Assembly (NCBI RefSeq): GCF_965363235.1
Contig: NC_134846.1
Span: 93,056,571-93,120,570 of the forward strand
Origin: Mytilus galloprovincialis
Taxonomy: Eukaryota; Mollusca; Bivalvia; Mytilida; Mytilidae
Direction: 5' to 3'
DNA: 64,000 bases
The notes beneath the pieces were generated by a model, which saw only the letters and a list, made by a program, of their open reading frames with translations, was not told where the DNA came from and searched no databases. Numbering within the stretch: position 1 is the first letter of the stretch; each line of letters opens with the position of its first letter. The translations under genes and the position numbers were made by a program. Positions 10,301 through 19,419 of the stretch are shown here, in pieces.

Positions 10301-13300
10301 CAATCAAATTGAAATTTAATAAAATGGAGAATGGAAATGGGGAATGTGTCAAAGAGACAACAACCTGACCATAGAGCAGACAACAGCCGAAGGCCACCAA
10401 TAAGTCTTTAATGCAGCTAGAAACTTCCGCACCCAGAATCATCCCTCAGTCCGCCGGACTCCGCCCCCAAACAAATATGTACTAGTTCAGTGATAATTTA
10501 CATCATACTAAACTCTGAGTTATACACAAGAAACTAAAATCAACAATCATACAAGACTAACAAAGGCCAGAGGCTCCTGACTTGGGACAGGTGCAACATT
10601 GTGGTATACTATATATATAGTACATGTTAAACTTCACCTACTTATATTATTTGTAGATGTCAATCTTAATTAAAATGCTTGAGCAATTCAAATAATAATA
10701 CAAACAAAGCAAGCCAACTAACCCGTTTGCTAACATAAGGATAACAGCTGTAATATTCGTAAATATTTTGTTCTGTTTATCTACTGGTTGTCAGATATTC
10801 GTAAATATTTTGTTTTGTTTATCTACTGGTTGTCAGATATGATCTCTACCTTACATCTCATAGATCCTTGATGAATATTGTTGTTGGGGTGTTTTTAATC
10901 TTTTGATATTTGGCTGGTGAGTATCTGTACTAGTGTATATCCTATCATTTGACATTACATTTGACCTTTCTCTCAGGTTTACTTTAGGTAGCAACCATTT
11001 GATTTTCTGGGGGGCAGCTATTGATTTTTTTGGGAAAAAAAGTTTGTTTCCAGTTTTTGGAGAAAAAAATAATTTGTTTTTGACTGTGAGAAAAAAAATT
11101 TGTTTGTTTCACCCTCATCTGCCACTATATGTAATGCGAATTGAAAGATTGAAAGAAAAAATATGTTGTCGACTTGTCCCCAAAAGATTAAAAAAAAGTT
11201 TGTCCAGAAAAATTCCATAGCCCCCCCCCCCCCAGAAATTGAAATGGTTGCTTCCTTATTCATTTTTATGCCCCACCTACGATAGTAGAGGGGCATTATG
11301 TTTTCTGGTCTGTGCGTCCGTTCGTCCGTCCGTCTGTTCGTTCGTTCGTTCGTTCGTCCGTCTGTCCCGCTTCAGGTTAAAGTTTTTGGTCAAGGTAGTT
11401 TTTGATGAAGTTGAAGTCCAATCAACTTGAAACTTAGTATACATGTGCCCTATGATATGATCTTTCTAATTTAAATGCCAAATTAGAGTTTTGACCCCAA
11501 TTTTACGGTTCACTGAACATAGAAAATGATAGTGCAAATTTCAGGTTAAAGTTTTTGGCTTCAGGTTAAAGTTTTTGGTCAAGGTAGTTTTTGATGAAGT
11601 TGAAGTCCAATCAACTTGAAACTTAGTATACATGTGCCCTATGATATGATCTTTCTAATTTAAATGCCAAATTAGAGTTTTGACCCCAATTTTACGGTTC
11701 ACTGAACATAGAAAATGATAGTGCAAATTTCAGGTTAAAGTTTTTGGCTTCAGGTTAAAGTTTTTGGTCAAGGTAGTTTTTGATGAAGTTGAAGTCCAAT
11801 CAACTTGAAACTTAGTATACATGTGCCCTATGATATGGTCTTTCTAATTTAAATGCCAAATTAGAGTTTTGACCCCAATTTTACGGTTCACTGAACATAG
11901 AAAATGATAGTGCAAATTTCAGGTTAAAGTTTTTGTCTTCAGGTTAAAGTTTTTGGTCAAGGTAGTTTTTGATGAAGTTGAAGTCCAATCAACTTGAAAC
12001 TTAGTATACATGTGCCCTATGATATGATCTTTCTAATTTAAATGCCAAATTAGAGTTTTGACCCCAATTTTACGGTTCACTGAACATAGAAAATGATAGT
12101 GCAAATTTCAGGTTAAAGTTTTTGTCTTCAGGTTAAAGTTTTTGGTCAAGGTAGTTTTTGATGAAGTTGAAGTCCAATCAACTTGAAACTTAGTATACAT
12201 GTGCCCTATGATATGATCTTTCTAATTTAAATGCCAAATTAGAGTTTTGACCCCAATTTTACGGTTCACTGAACATAGAAAATGATAGTGCAAATTTCAG
12301 GTTAAAGTTTTTGGTCAAGGTAGTTTTTGATAAAGTAGAAGTCCAATCAACTTGAAACTTAGTATACATGTTCCCTTTGATAAGATCATTCTAATTTTAA
12401 TGCCAAATTAGAGAATTTAGTCCAATTTCACAGTCCTTTAAACATAGAAAATGATAGTGCGAGTGGGGCATCCGTGTACTGTGGACACATTCTTGTTAAA
12501 TTTCAAGTTAGTGTATGAAATATTACTTTGTTTAGCCTCTAACAACACCTCCTCAAATTATCTAAGTGATATGATTGTGTTCATGTCTAGACCCTTTTTG
12601 ATGACTGATTCAATCCACAAAAAATCATTCTTATACAACTAAAAATTATGATTAACACATTTTTTAACCGAAAACATGAAATCAAACCTAGAAAAATCCA
12701 ATTGAAAGTACTAGTACTAGTGTTCTCCCCAGGGACTTTTACTAGTGTTTACTGTAACACAGGGACTTTTACTAGTGTTCTCCCCAGGGACTTTTACTAG
12801 TGTAACACAGGGACTTTTACTAGTGTTTTCCCCAGGGACTTTTACCAGTAGTGTTCTCCCCAGGGACTTTTACTAGTGTTCTCCCCAGGGACTTTTACCA
12901 GTAGTGTTTTCCCCAGGGACTTTTACCAGTAGTGTTCTCCCCAGGGTGTTCTCCCCAGGGACTTTTACCAGTAGTGTTCTCCCCAGGGTCTTTTACCATC
13001 ATGGTTATATGATGCTAAATAATTGTTATAGGTTATGTTATTACTAAAAATAAGATGGTATTATAATACAACGATACTATGTGAACTTTGTGGAGAGTTC
13101 ACTGGCAAGTGGTATGGATGTTACCTTTTTATATTCATGTTTATTTGACCGTTAGCAGTCTTCAGAGTTTGATATATATATCATCATTTGTGTTATTTTA
13201 CTATAGATCATTAGATGCCATCTAATTTACGATTGAGAATAACTCTGAAGACTGCTAACGGTCAAATAAACATGATTATAAAAAGGTAACATCCATACCA

Positions 13301-14320
13301 CTTGCCAGTGAACTCTCCACAAAGTTATCGTAAATTAGATGGCATCTAATGATCTATAGTAAAATAACACAAATGATGATATATATCATCAAGTCTATGT
13401 ATTGATAATACGTAATAGTTTAATTTAGACATTCTATAATTTGGAAATATACATTTAAGTGTGTTATAAACCAAATATAAATTAAGTCAAATTAGTGAAT
13501 ATGCATTTGATAACTAATTCCCTTCTTCAACAACATATTAAAACCAGAAAGACATATTACCGTATACAGGTCAAACTATTATCTTTAAATTTGTATTTAT
13601 TTTCAGAAGTCAAAAGAAACAGAACGTGATATTGCTACACAAGAACTATCCAAGACAAATAGTGATGAAAAGTTGATACAGGAACAATCAAAGACCAAAG
13701 AAAGTGGTAAAACATCATTACAACTATCAGAGAGGGAAGGAGGTGTTGAGGCATTAACAGTCGAACAATTAAGGGCTGCAGAAGGTAGTGAAATGTTAAC
13801 ACATGAACAATCAGGGATAACAGAAGGTAGTGAAATGTTAACACATGAACAATCAGGGATAGCAGAAGGTAGTGAAATGTTAACACATGAACAATCAGGG
13901 ATAGCAGAAGGTGATAAAGCATTAACAAAGGAACAATGTCACATGTCATTGAAAGAGAGATTATTAACAGAATGTACAGACAGTCAAGATACAGACAGTG
14001 GTGTTGTTAGACTGACAAAAAAACTGTCTATCAATCAAACATCAGCTATAAAACAATCAGACAAATATAGAGAGACAGAAGACATTCATCAAGGGCAGAC
14101 TTCTAGTACTAGTGAAATTTCTTCAATAGAACCAAATACTACTCAACAAATCTCAGAGTATAACTCTAAAGTGAAAACTACCTCGAGTGATTCTAAATAT
14201 GCCATGTGTTCACAAGAGAAAGATTATACAACAGAAATAGAGTACATAACCAAACATAGACATATTAATCAGCTGTTTGTCAGGGGAGATAATGTTGTGT
14301 CTGTTGTATTGTTAGATTAA
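7022..14320 (+). CDS. LSM11: U7 snRNA-associated Sm-like protein LSm11
   Basis: Four coding exons (7022-7397, 8549-8688, 9921-9986, 13607-14320) give 431 aa, against about 360 in human. LSm11 sits in the heptameric ring of the U7 snRNP and, with FLASH, acts in 3'-end cleavage of replication-dependent histone mRNAs in the nucleus. Residues about 27-62 (LNPLKALY, then FNNLAEYENVV) match the conserved N-terminal region. NVLTRM precedes the Sm1 motif (residues about 126-187), which includes AYLIAFDKHFNL and MDVDETYR. The Sm2 motif is at the extreme C-terminus (RHINQLFVRGDNVVSVVLLD). A long spacer between Sm1 and Sm2 is typical of LSM11. Here it is about 220 aa and contains 14-aa repeats. The start is the first ATG in frame with these motifs. 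Introns 2 and 3 hold many mobile elements. Confidence 0.95.
7441..7603. mobile_element. MITE with ACACCTTATCGCTA termini
   Basis: ACACCTTATCGCTATTTG at 7441 is mirrored by TAGCGATAAGGTGT ending about 7602. A partial extra copy of the left end lies just upstream at about 7417. The element is in LSM11 intron 1. Confidence 0.65.
7698..7890. repeat. Unclassified dispersed-repeat-like block in LSM11 intron 1
   Basis: A non-coding block with GGGGTCTAAGCGTGACGGGG and TGCCGTGAAAACGGGAAATG. It differs in base composition from its surroundings and resembles a repeat I associate with mussel genomes. There is no second copy in the window. Confidence 0.35.
8549..8688 (+). CDS. LSM11: LSM11 coding exon 2 (Sm1 core)
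   Basis: The acceptor is TTTTACAG and the donor GTAAGT. It encodes EIDEGPLTILKKAVEKQHR through AYLIAFDKHFNL, the body of the Sm1 motif. Confidence 0.95.
9025..9793 (+). mobile_element. TATGCCCCACCTAC element, copy 1 (four internal units)
   Basis: It starts TATGCCCCACCTAC and ends near GGGGCATCCATGTAC...CATTCTTGTTA. The GGGGCAT near the 3' end is an inverted match to the 5' end. The body repeats a unit starting TTCAGGTTAAAGTTTTTGGTC. No protein is encoded. It lies in LSM11 intron 2. Confidence 0.8.
9921..9986 (+). CDS. LSM11: LSM11 coding exon 3 (end of Sm1)
   Basis: This 66-bp phase-0 exon has acceptor TTTGCAG and donor GTAAGT. It encodes ALMDVDETYRIPKVIRKPLL, matching the LSM11 signature MALTDVDETYRKP. 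Confidence 0.95.
10310..10600 (-). mobile_element. SINE-type repeat (AATGTGTCAAAGAGACAAC family), copy 1
   Basis: Contains GGGGAATGTGTCAAAGAGAC and CAGCCGAAGGCCACCAAT. It shares these with 23453-23575 and with the opposite strand of 17590-17860. Seen as a dispersed repeat; SINE or LINE-tail origin is inferred. Confidence 0.65.
11267..12497 (+). mobile_element. TATGCCCCACCTAC element, copy 2, with 189-bp internal tandem units
   Basis: It has the same ends as copy 1. CTTCAGGTTAAAGTTTTTGG recurs at 11559, 11748, 11937 and 12126, exactly 189 bp apart. The units are nearly identical. A CGTTCGTTCGTTCGTCCG microsatellite lies near the 5' end. It lies in LSM11 intron 3. Confidence 0.9.
12712..13000 (+). 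repeat. Minisatellite of GGGACTTTTACTAGTGTTCT units
   Basis: About ten copies of a roughly 25-bp unit (cccagggacttttac plus tagtgttctc or cagtagtgttctc) with length variation. Intronic and non-coding. Confidence 0.9.
13083..13389. repeat. Permuted inverted duplication, order A-B-A'-B'
   Basis: Segment A (13083-13169) returns in reverse complement at 13241-13326. Segment B (13171-13233) returns in reverse complement at 13327-13389. The matches are almost perfect. A simple foldback would give A-B-B'-A'; here the order is A-B-A'-B'. It ends about 215 bp before LSM11 exon 4. Confidence 0.92.
13607..14320 (+). CDS. LSM11: LSM11 coding exon 4 (spacer, repeats and Sm2)
   Basis: The acceptor is TATTTTCAG. 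The 238 codons end at TAA 14318-14320. It begins KSKETERDIATQELSK and carries imperfect 14-aa repeats (SEMLTHEQSGIAEG) at 13752-13935. It ends with the Sm2 motif. A minus-strand open frame over the repeats is a shadow. Confidence 0.93.
   Translation, partial: KSKETERDIATQELSKTNSDEKLIQEQSKTKESGKTSLQLSEREGGVEALTVEQLRAAEGSEMLTHEQSGITEGSEMLTHEQSGIAEGSEMLTHEQSGIAEGDKALTKEQCHMSLKERLLTECTDSQDTDSGVVRLTKKLSINQTSAIKQSDKYRETEDIHQGQTSSTSEISSIEPNTTQQISEYNSKVKTTSSDSKYAMCSQEKDYTTEIEYITKHRHINQLFVRGDNVVSVVLLD
13752..13935 (+). repeat. LSM11: 42-bp in-frame coding repeat in LSM11
   Basis: Three near-perfect and two flanking degenerate copies of a 42-bp unit encode SEMLTHEQSGIAEG. All units are multiples of three, so reading is kept. 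Confidence 0.9.
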
Positions 14321-14377
14321 AATATAATTTTATGAGAGTTCTGTTTCATGTTTAGTTAAAAACACCTCCATTGTGAA

Positions 14378-14383
14378 ATTAAA
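14378..14383 (+). promoter_or_regulatory. Possible LSM11 polyadenylation signal (ATTAAA)
   Basis: The ATTAAA variant lies 58 bp past the stop codon. No AATAAA is seen close by. Confidence 0.35.
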
Positions 14384-14588
14384 CTAAACTAAAACAAACC
14401 AGGTTCTCTCATGGCCAAGAGCCACAATTCCTGTCTGGTAAAAATGAAAACACTCAAATATCAACCTGATCTCCTTTTGAAATGGTTTCTAAGTTATTGC
14501 TTGGAAACAACATATAATAATAATTGTTTTCAGACATCAGCTATCTTTTTATCAATATTCTCCTTGTCATGTTAACCATATTAAAATT
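14384..14588. other. LSM11 3' flank, no recognisable feature
   Basis: AT-rich sequence after the LSM11 stop. No gene, repeat or further polyadenylation signal is visible. Confidence 0.5.
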
Positions 14589-15005
14589 GGTTCATGCCCC
14601 ACCTAGGTCTGTTCATTTATCTGGATTAGTTCAGGTTCATGCCCCACCTAGGTCTGTTCATTCATCAGGATTAGTTCTGGTTCATGCCCCACCTAGGTCT
14701 GTTCATTCATCTGGATTAGTTCTGGTTCATGCCCCACCTAGGTCTGTTCATTCATCTGGATTAGTTCAGGTTCATGCCCCATCTAGGTCTGTTCATTTAT
14801 CTGGATTTGTTCAGGTTCAAGTTTTTGGATGAAGTTGAAGTCTAATTAACATAATCAACTTGAAACTTAATACAAATGTTCCCCATGATGCGATATTTCT
14901 AATTTTTATGCCAAATTACAGTTTTGACCCTAATTTCACAGGCCTTTGAACATAGAAAATGATAGAGCCAGTGGAGCATATATTTTCTATTGACATATTC
15001 TTGAT
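14589..15005 (+). mobile_element. Degenerate TATGCCCCACC element with a 45-bp tandem repeat
   Basis: Five copies of a 45-bp unit beginning TTCATGCCCCACCTAGGTCT occupy 14589-14813. The typical element body and end follow (GATGAAGTTGAAGTC, CATAGAAAATGATAG, CATATTCTTG). The long frame through the repeats is not a gene. Confidence 0.8.
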
Positions 15006-15289
15006 TCTTAAATATCTTTACCTTAATTTAATACTGTTCTTTAAAGGACCATAATTCCAGTATGGCTAAAGTGATAATCATCAATATTTAACCATTTGTC
15101 ATGATTTGCCACTGTACCATCCCAAATTCATTACTGGATTTCTGATTGAAAATCCAAATTAATAAACCAAAACTACAATTTTGGGTACCTGTGAATATTC
15201 TTTATAGTTGCTTTGTATCTTTTGTGTAGCTATTTCAACAGATTTTAAGGGAACATTAAGCTTAATTTTCTTGTTTGAATTGTTTTACA

Positions 15290-15445
15290 TTTGTCATTTT
15301 GGTGCCTTTTATAGCTGACTGCAGTATGGGCTTTGCTCATTGTTGAAGACCATACAGTTACCTATAGTTGTTAATTTCTGTGTCAATTAGTCTCTTGTGG
15401 AGAGTTGTCTCATTGGCAATAATAGCACATCTTCTTTTTCATAAT
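15290..15445 (+). mobile_element. SINE-type repeat (GTTGTCTCATTGGCA tail), copy 1
   Basis: Contains TTTTATAGCTGACTGCAGTA, GCTCATTGTTGAAG and GAGAGTTGTCTCATTGGCA followed by CACATCTTC. The same series recurs at 20306, 22080, 38510, 38815, 42310, 59058 and inverted at 60110. Confidence 0.75.
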
Positions 15446-15879
15446 TACTTGTCAAATTCATGTTCACCTATTTAACTCAAGTCGTCATATTTGATTTATA
15501 ACATACATTTGTATTAAAACGTATATATACCCTTCCTATATATATATCCAAATTACAAGAAGTTTAAAATACAGTTATGAACAAAGCATGTACTAGATGA
15601 TTTGTTTCAGAACTGCATGTGTATTTTAGTGTAGACAGTAAGACGTCATCTAATTAACTATCCAGAAGACCTCCAAATACTACCCCCTGTCACATAACCC
15701 AATATAAGCATACATAAATAGAAATAGATTGGGACCATGTGTAATTGGATTTTTTAGGTGTTTGATTTTATGTTAAAGCTTAAACAAAAGTGCACACACT
15801 GAACTATCTGGCCTTCTTTACTAACCATTGATATTTTGTTAAAAGTCCTTAATATAAAGCTTAACTCAAACTATCACAT
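15446..15879. other. Intergenic, nothing recognised
   Basis: AT-rich, between convergent LSM11 and NAF1. Neither strand has a coding pattern. Confidence 0.5.
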
Positions 15880-16915
15880 AAGTTTCAAGAAAATGAAATC
15901 GAGGTCATATAAACTGAAGTAGAAATACTTGTATACCTTACAATCATTCAATACACTAAGTATAGTTGACCTATTGCTTATAGTTTCTAACAAACAGACA
16001 TCATCAAGAAAAACTAAACATTGACCACTGAATCTTGAAAATAAAGTCAAACTCAAATGAACCATGCCAGGCAGACATGTGCGTAACAGCTTACAATCGT
16101 TCAATGCAACAAATACAGTTGACCTATTGCTTATTATAATTTAAGAAAAACAGACCAAAACACAAAAACTAAACACCGACTCAGTGAGCAATAAAACCCG
16201 TTAACCTAAGAGACTGACATATACATAATAAAATATTTCCATACACAAAATATAGTAGGCCTAATCCATCTTGTACTAGAAAAATAACCAAAACTAAAAA
16301 AATTGACTTTGACCACTGAACCATGACAATGACACCTGCCAGTTGCACATGTACAACTTACAATCATTCCAAACTCCAAATATAGTAGACCTATTGCATA
16401 TGGTATACGAAAATCATAACTGAACCATGACAATGAGGTCAAGGTCAGATCGATGACACCTGCCAGTTAGACATGTACAACTTACAATCATTCCAAACTC
16501 CAAATATAATAGACCTATTGCATATGGTATACGAAATTCATACCAAAACTTAACTATAACCACTGAACCATGAAATGAAGTCAAGGTCAAATGACATCTG
16601 CAAGTTGGACATGAACACCTTACATGCTTTCCATACACCAAATATACTAGACCTATTGCTTATAGTATCTGAGATATGGACTTCACCACCAAACCTTAAC
16701 CTTGTTTACTGATCAATAAAATGAGATCGAGGTCAAGTGAAACCTGTCCAACAGTCCTGAGGACCTCACAAGGTACACTCATACCAAAAATAGTTATCCT
16801 ATTACTCTTTTTAACTTTGTTTTGTAGTAACCAAACCATGAAATTGAGGTCAAGGGCAATGGTTCTTCAAACTTGTGACAGACAGAAACTTCGAAACATA
16901 AGGCATCTATTAAGT
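15880..16915 (-). repeat. Degenerate ~125-150-bp tandem repeat
   Basis: The motif ACCTATTGC recurs near 15969, 16122, 16389, 16513 and 16651, with weaker copies near 16258 and 16796. Each unit also carries a CATTCCAAACTCCAAATATA-like block and a GAGGTCAAGGTCA-like block. Short minus-strand frames through it are repeat translations, not genes. Confidence 0.85.
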
Positions 16916-17589
16916 TAGCAAACGTTGCCGCCCCTGGATCACTATCTCTATGTCGAGCTTTCTGTGACAAAAGTCCTCAAAACAACAAAAGTTAATTAAT
17001 ACTTTTACCAGTATAGAAATGATTTATTGTGGATCGAATCTGTCAACAAAATGGTTCAGTTTTGTTTTACTTTCAATGTTGACATCTTTTATTTCTTTGA
17101 GTGAGTGAACATGACTTATGCATGCATAACCAATCTCTAACGGGTTTAATTGAAAGTCATATGAAAAGAGATTCAATGAGATATTTCTCTGCTTATTTTG
17201 ACAACATTGTCTGCATTATTTCACTTTTAATAATGATTGACCCAAACGAAATCATACATGTATTTTTTTTTTCTTCATATTTTGTAGCTAGTGCCCCTTT
17301 CAGAGTTCTAGTAGTTCTTATATTGTGCTTTTGCACTGCTGTCCCAGGTAAAGGGAGAGTTGAGGGCTCACAAATATGTCTGACCTTGCCACATTATCTT
17401 TGTCACAAGGCACAAGCCTGTAATTCAGTAGTTATAAATGGTTGCTGTCTGTTGTATTTGTTTAGTTTTTCATGTTTGAATTATTTGAACTATTATTTTA
17501 GAATCCTTGTTTATCATGTTTATATATTATTGAGGTGAATTAGCCTTTGGATACACATTAGCAGCAGAATGTTTGTCAATATTTTTACC
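16916..17589. other. Intergenic, no gene recognised
   Basis: A 145-codon plus-strand frame (17101-17538) has no domain, no codon-use signal and no splice context. Treated as non-coding. Confidence 0.45.
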
Positions 17590-17865
17590 CCACAGCATTT
17601 TTGCACCAATCTCAACATGCTCAAGTCAGGAGCCTCTAACTTTAGGTTTTTCAACTGAAGTTCATTTACATGTTTTGGAGTTAATTATAACGTCCATTTT
17701 CTCTGAACAAGTACACATTTTTGTTTAGGGGCTAATTGAAGCCGCCTCACTGTGCAGGTTTATGTTGCTGTGTTAAAGACCCATAGGTGCCCTTCGAATG
17801 TTTTCTTGCCCGTTGGTCCCGTTGTTGTCTCTTTGAAACATTCCCTATTTCCATTCTCAATTTTA
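17590..17865 (+). mobile_element. SINE-type repeat (CAAAGAGACAAC family), copy in opposite orientation
   Basis: Ends in GTTGTTGTCTCTTTGAAACATTCCC...CCATTCTCAATTTTATT, the reverse complement of the family signature. It also holds CAAGTCAGGAGCCTCTAAC, seen inverted in the copy at 10310-10600. It lies just past the NAF1 3' end. Confidence 0.65.
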
Positions 17866-17904
17866 TTATTATTTATCTAAGCAACAGACAATGAGTATAA
17901 AAGT

Positions 17905-17910
17905 TTTATT
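17905..17910 (-). promoter_or_regulatory. NAF1 polyadenylation signal AATAAA
   Basis: AATAAA on the minus strand 28 bp past the NAF1 stop, the expected place for a short 3' UTR. Confidence 0.55.
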
Positions 17911-17938
17911 CACAATGTACTGAAGAATTCATCTGACA

Positions 17939-19419
17939 TCAATAAGGTTGGCTGTTAAACTGTGGTCCTCCACCAAAACTGGGTCGATTATTTTGAAAGG
18001 GTGTTGGTTGTCTGACTTTGTTGTATTCTATATTCTGTATGTAACGATTGTCAACAACAGATCTACCGGGGTTCTGCCCAGTCTGTCCCTGGTTAACACT
18101 ACCGGGGGTCTGTTCAGTCTGTCCCTGGCTAACACTATTATTACACATAATATTCTCTGTATTTCTATTGATCATTGTCTGATTGTTATCGTAAGAAGTT
18201 GGAGCAGGTCCTTGTGAAAAATTACTATTCTGATAAGGAATATAAGAACCAGAATTTTGATCATTTTGAACACAGTAATTAGAGTTATTTCTTGGAGCAG
18301 GTGCTTGCCAACTTGAATTTTCAGAACTTGAAGACCTTGCTGTTGCCTGCCAACTTGCATTGTTAGGATTTGAAGACTTTGGTGCCTGCCAATTTGTATT
18401 GTTAGGATTTGAAGACCATTCAGGTGCTTGCCACATATTATTATCAGAACTTGAAGGCCCTGATGGTGCTTGCCAATTTGTATTGTCCGAACCTGAAGGT
18501 CTTGAAGGTGCTTGCCAATTTGTATTTGCAGAACTTGAAAATCTTGAAGGTTCCTGCCAACTTGTATTGTCAGAACCTGAAGACCTTGAAGGTGCTTGCC
18601 AGTTTGTATTGTCAGAAGATCTTGAAGCTGCTTGCCAGTTTGTATTGTCAGAAGACCTAGAAGGTGCTTGCCAGTTTGTATTGTCAGAAGACCTTGCAGG
18701 AGTTTGCCAGTTTCTAATATTACTGCCAGATCTAGACTGTGTATGCTGGTTTGAATCACCTGAATCACTACAACCAGCAGGTGCTTGCCAATTACCACCA
18801 GATTGATAATTTGTGACAGGTTGTTGCCATTTATCACTTGACTGTTGGTTTGTAACTGATTGTTGCCAATTATCAGTAGATTGATTATTGGTGGCAAGTT
18901 GTTGCCAATTACTATTATCTGCTTGAAGAGGTGCATGATTTTGTTTAGTATGATTGTGTCCTTGCCATGCTTGCTCAGATGCATTAGAGTTCTGGTTGAA
19001 AGTAATATTACTCTTTGATGCTCCAAATGGTTGGCAGTTACTGGTCTTTTGAAGAGCATTTGTATGACTCCATTGGTTAGATCCAAAACTGAAATTTGGG
19101 GGAGGTTTACTAAGATCTTGATTAAACATCAACTGTCCTGAATTGTTTCCCTGTGGTGGTTGAAAACTATAGGTATTATTATGAGGAGGCTGATTAAAAG
19201 GTCCAGAGTTTCCACTGAAAGTTTGTCCTCCTTGATTAACATTACTTGGTCCATTACTGGCATTGAATCGAGGCCTGTTTCCTTGATGTAGAGGTTGGTG
19301 AGGAAACCTGGGATTGTTATGGTTTGGTGGACCTCTTTGTTGAAATTTATTATGCTGTCCACCAAATGGAGCAAACTTTCTTGGACCTTGATGTCTTTGA
19401 GCACCAGGATTGAAATTAC
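17939..19419 (-). CDS. NAF1: NAF1 coding exon 9 (low-complexity C-terminus)
   Basis: The acceptor is AAATTTTAG and the stop TGA is at 17941-17939. It begins NFNPGAQRHQGPRKFAPFGG, rich in Gly/Gln/Asn/Pro. It then has about a dozen imperfect repeats built on NTNWQAPSRSS (18290-18800). It ends with GQTEQTPGSVNQGQTGQNPG and FGGGPQFNSQPY. Human NAF1 has a Pro-rich C-terminus here. The overlapping long frames on both strands are shadows caused by the repeats. Confidence 0.88.

Noticed and set aside
13635..13949. Minus-strand frame with HYLLLSLIVHVLTF repeats
   Set aside because: Antisense of the LSM11 coding repeat.
17101..17538. 145-codon plus-strand frame as a gene
   Set aside because: Hydrophobic AT-driven translation without recognisable domain, in intergenic sequence next to repeats.
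17948..19404. Long overlapping frames on both strands over NAF1 exon 9
   Set aside because: Shadows of a biased repeat region. Only the frame that joins exon 8 in phase and ends at 17939 fits NAF1.
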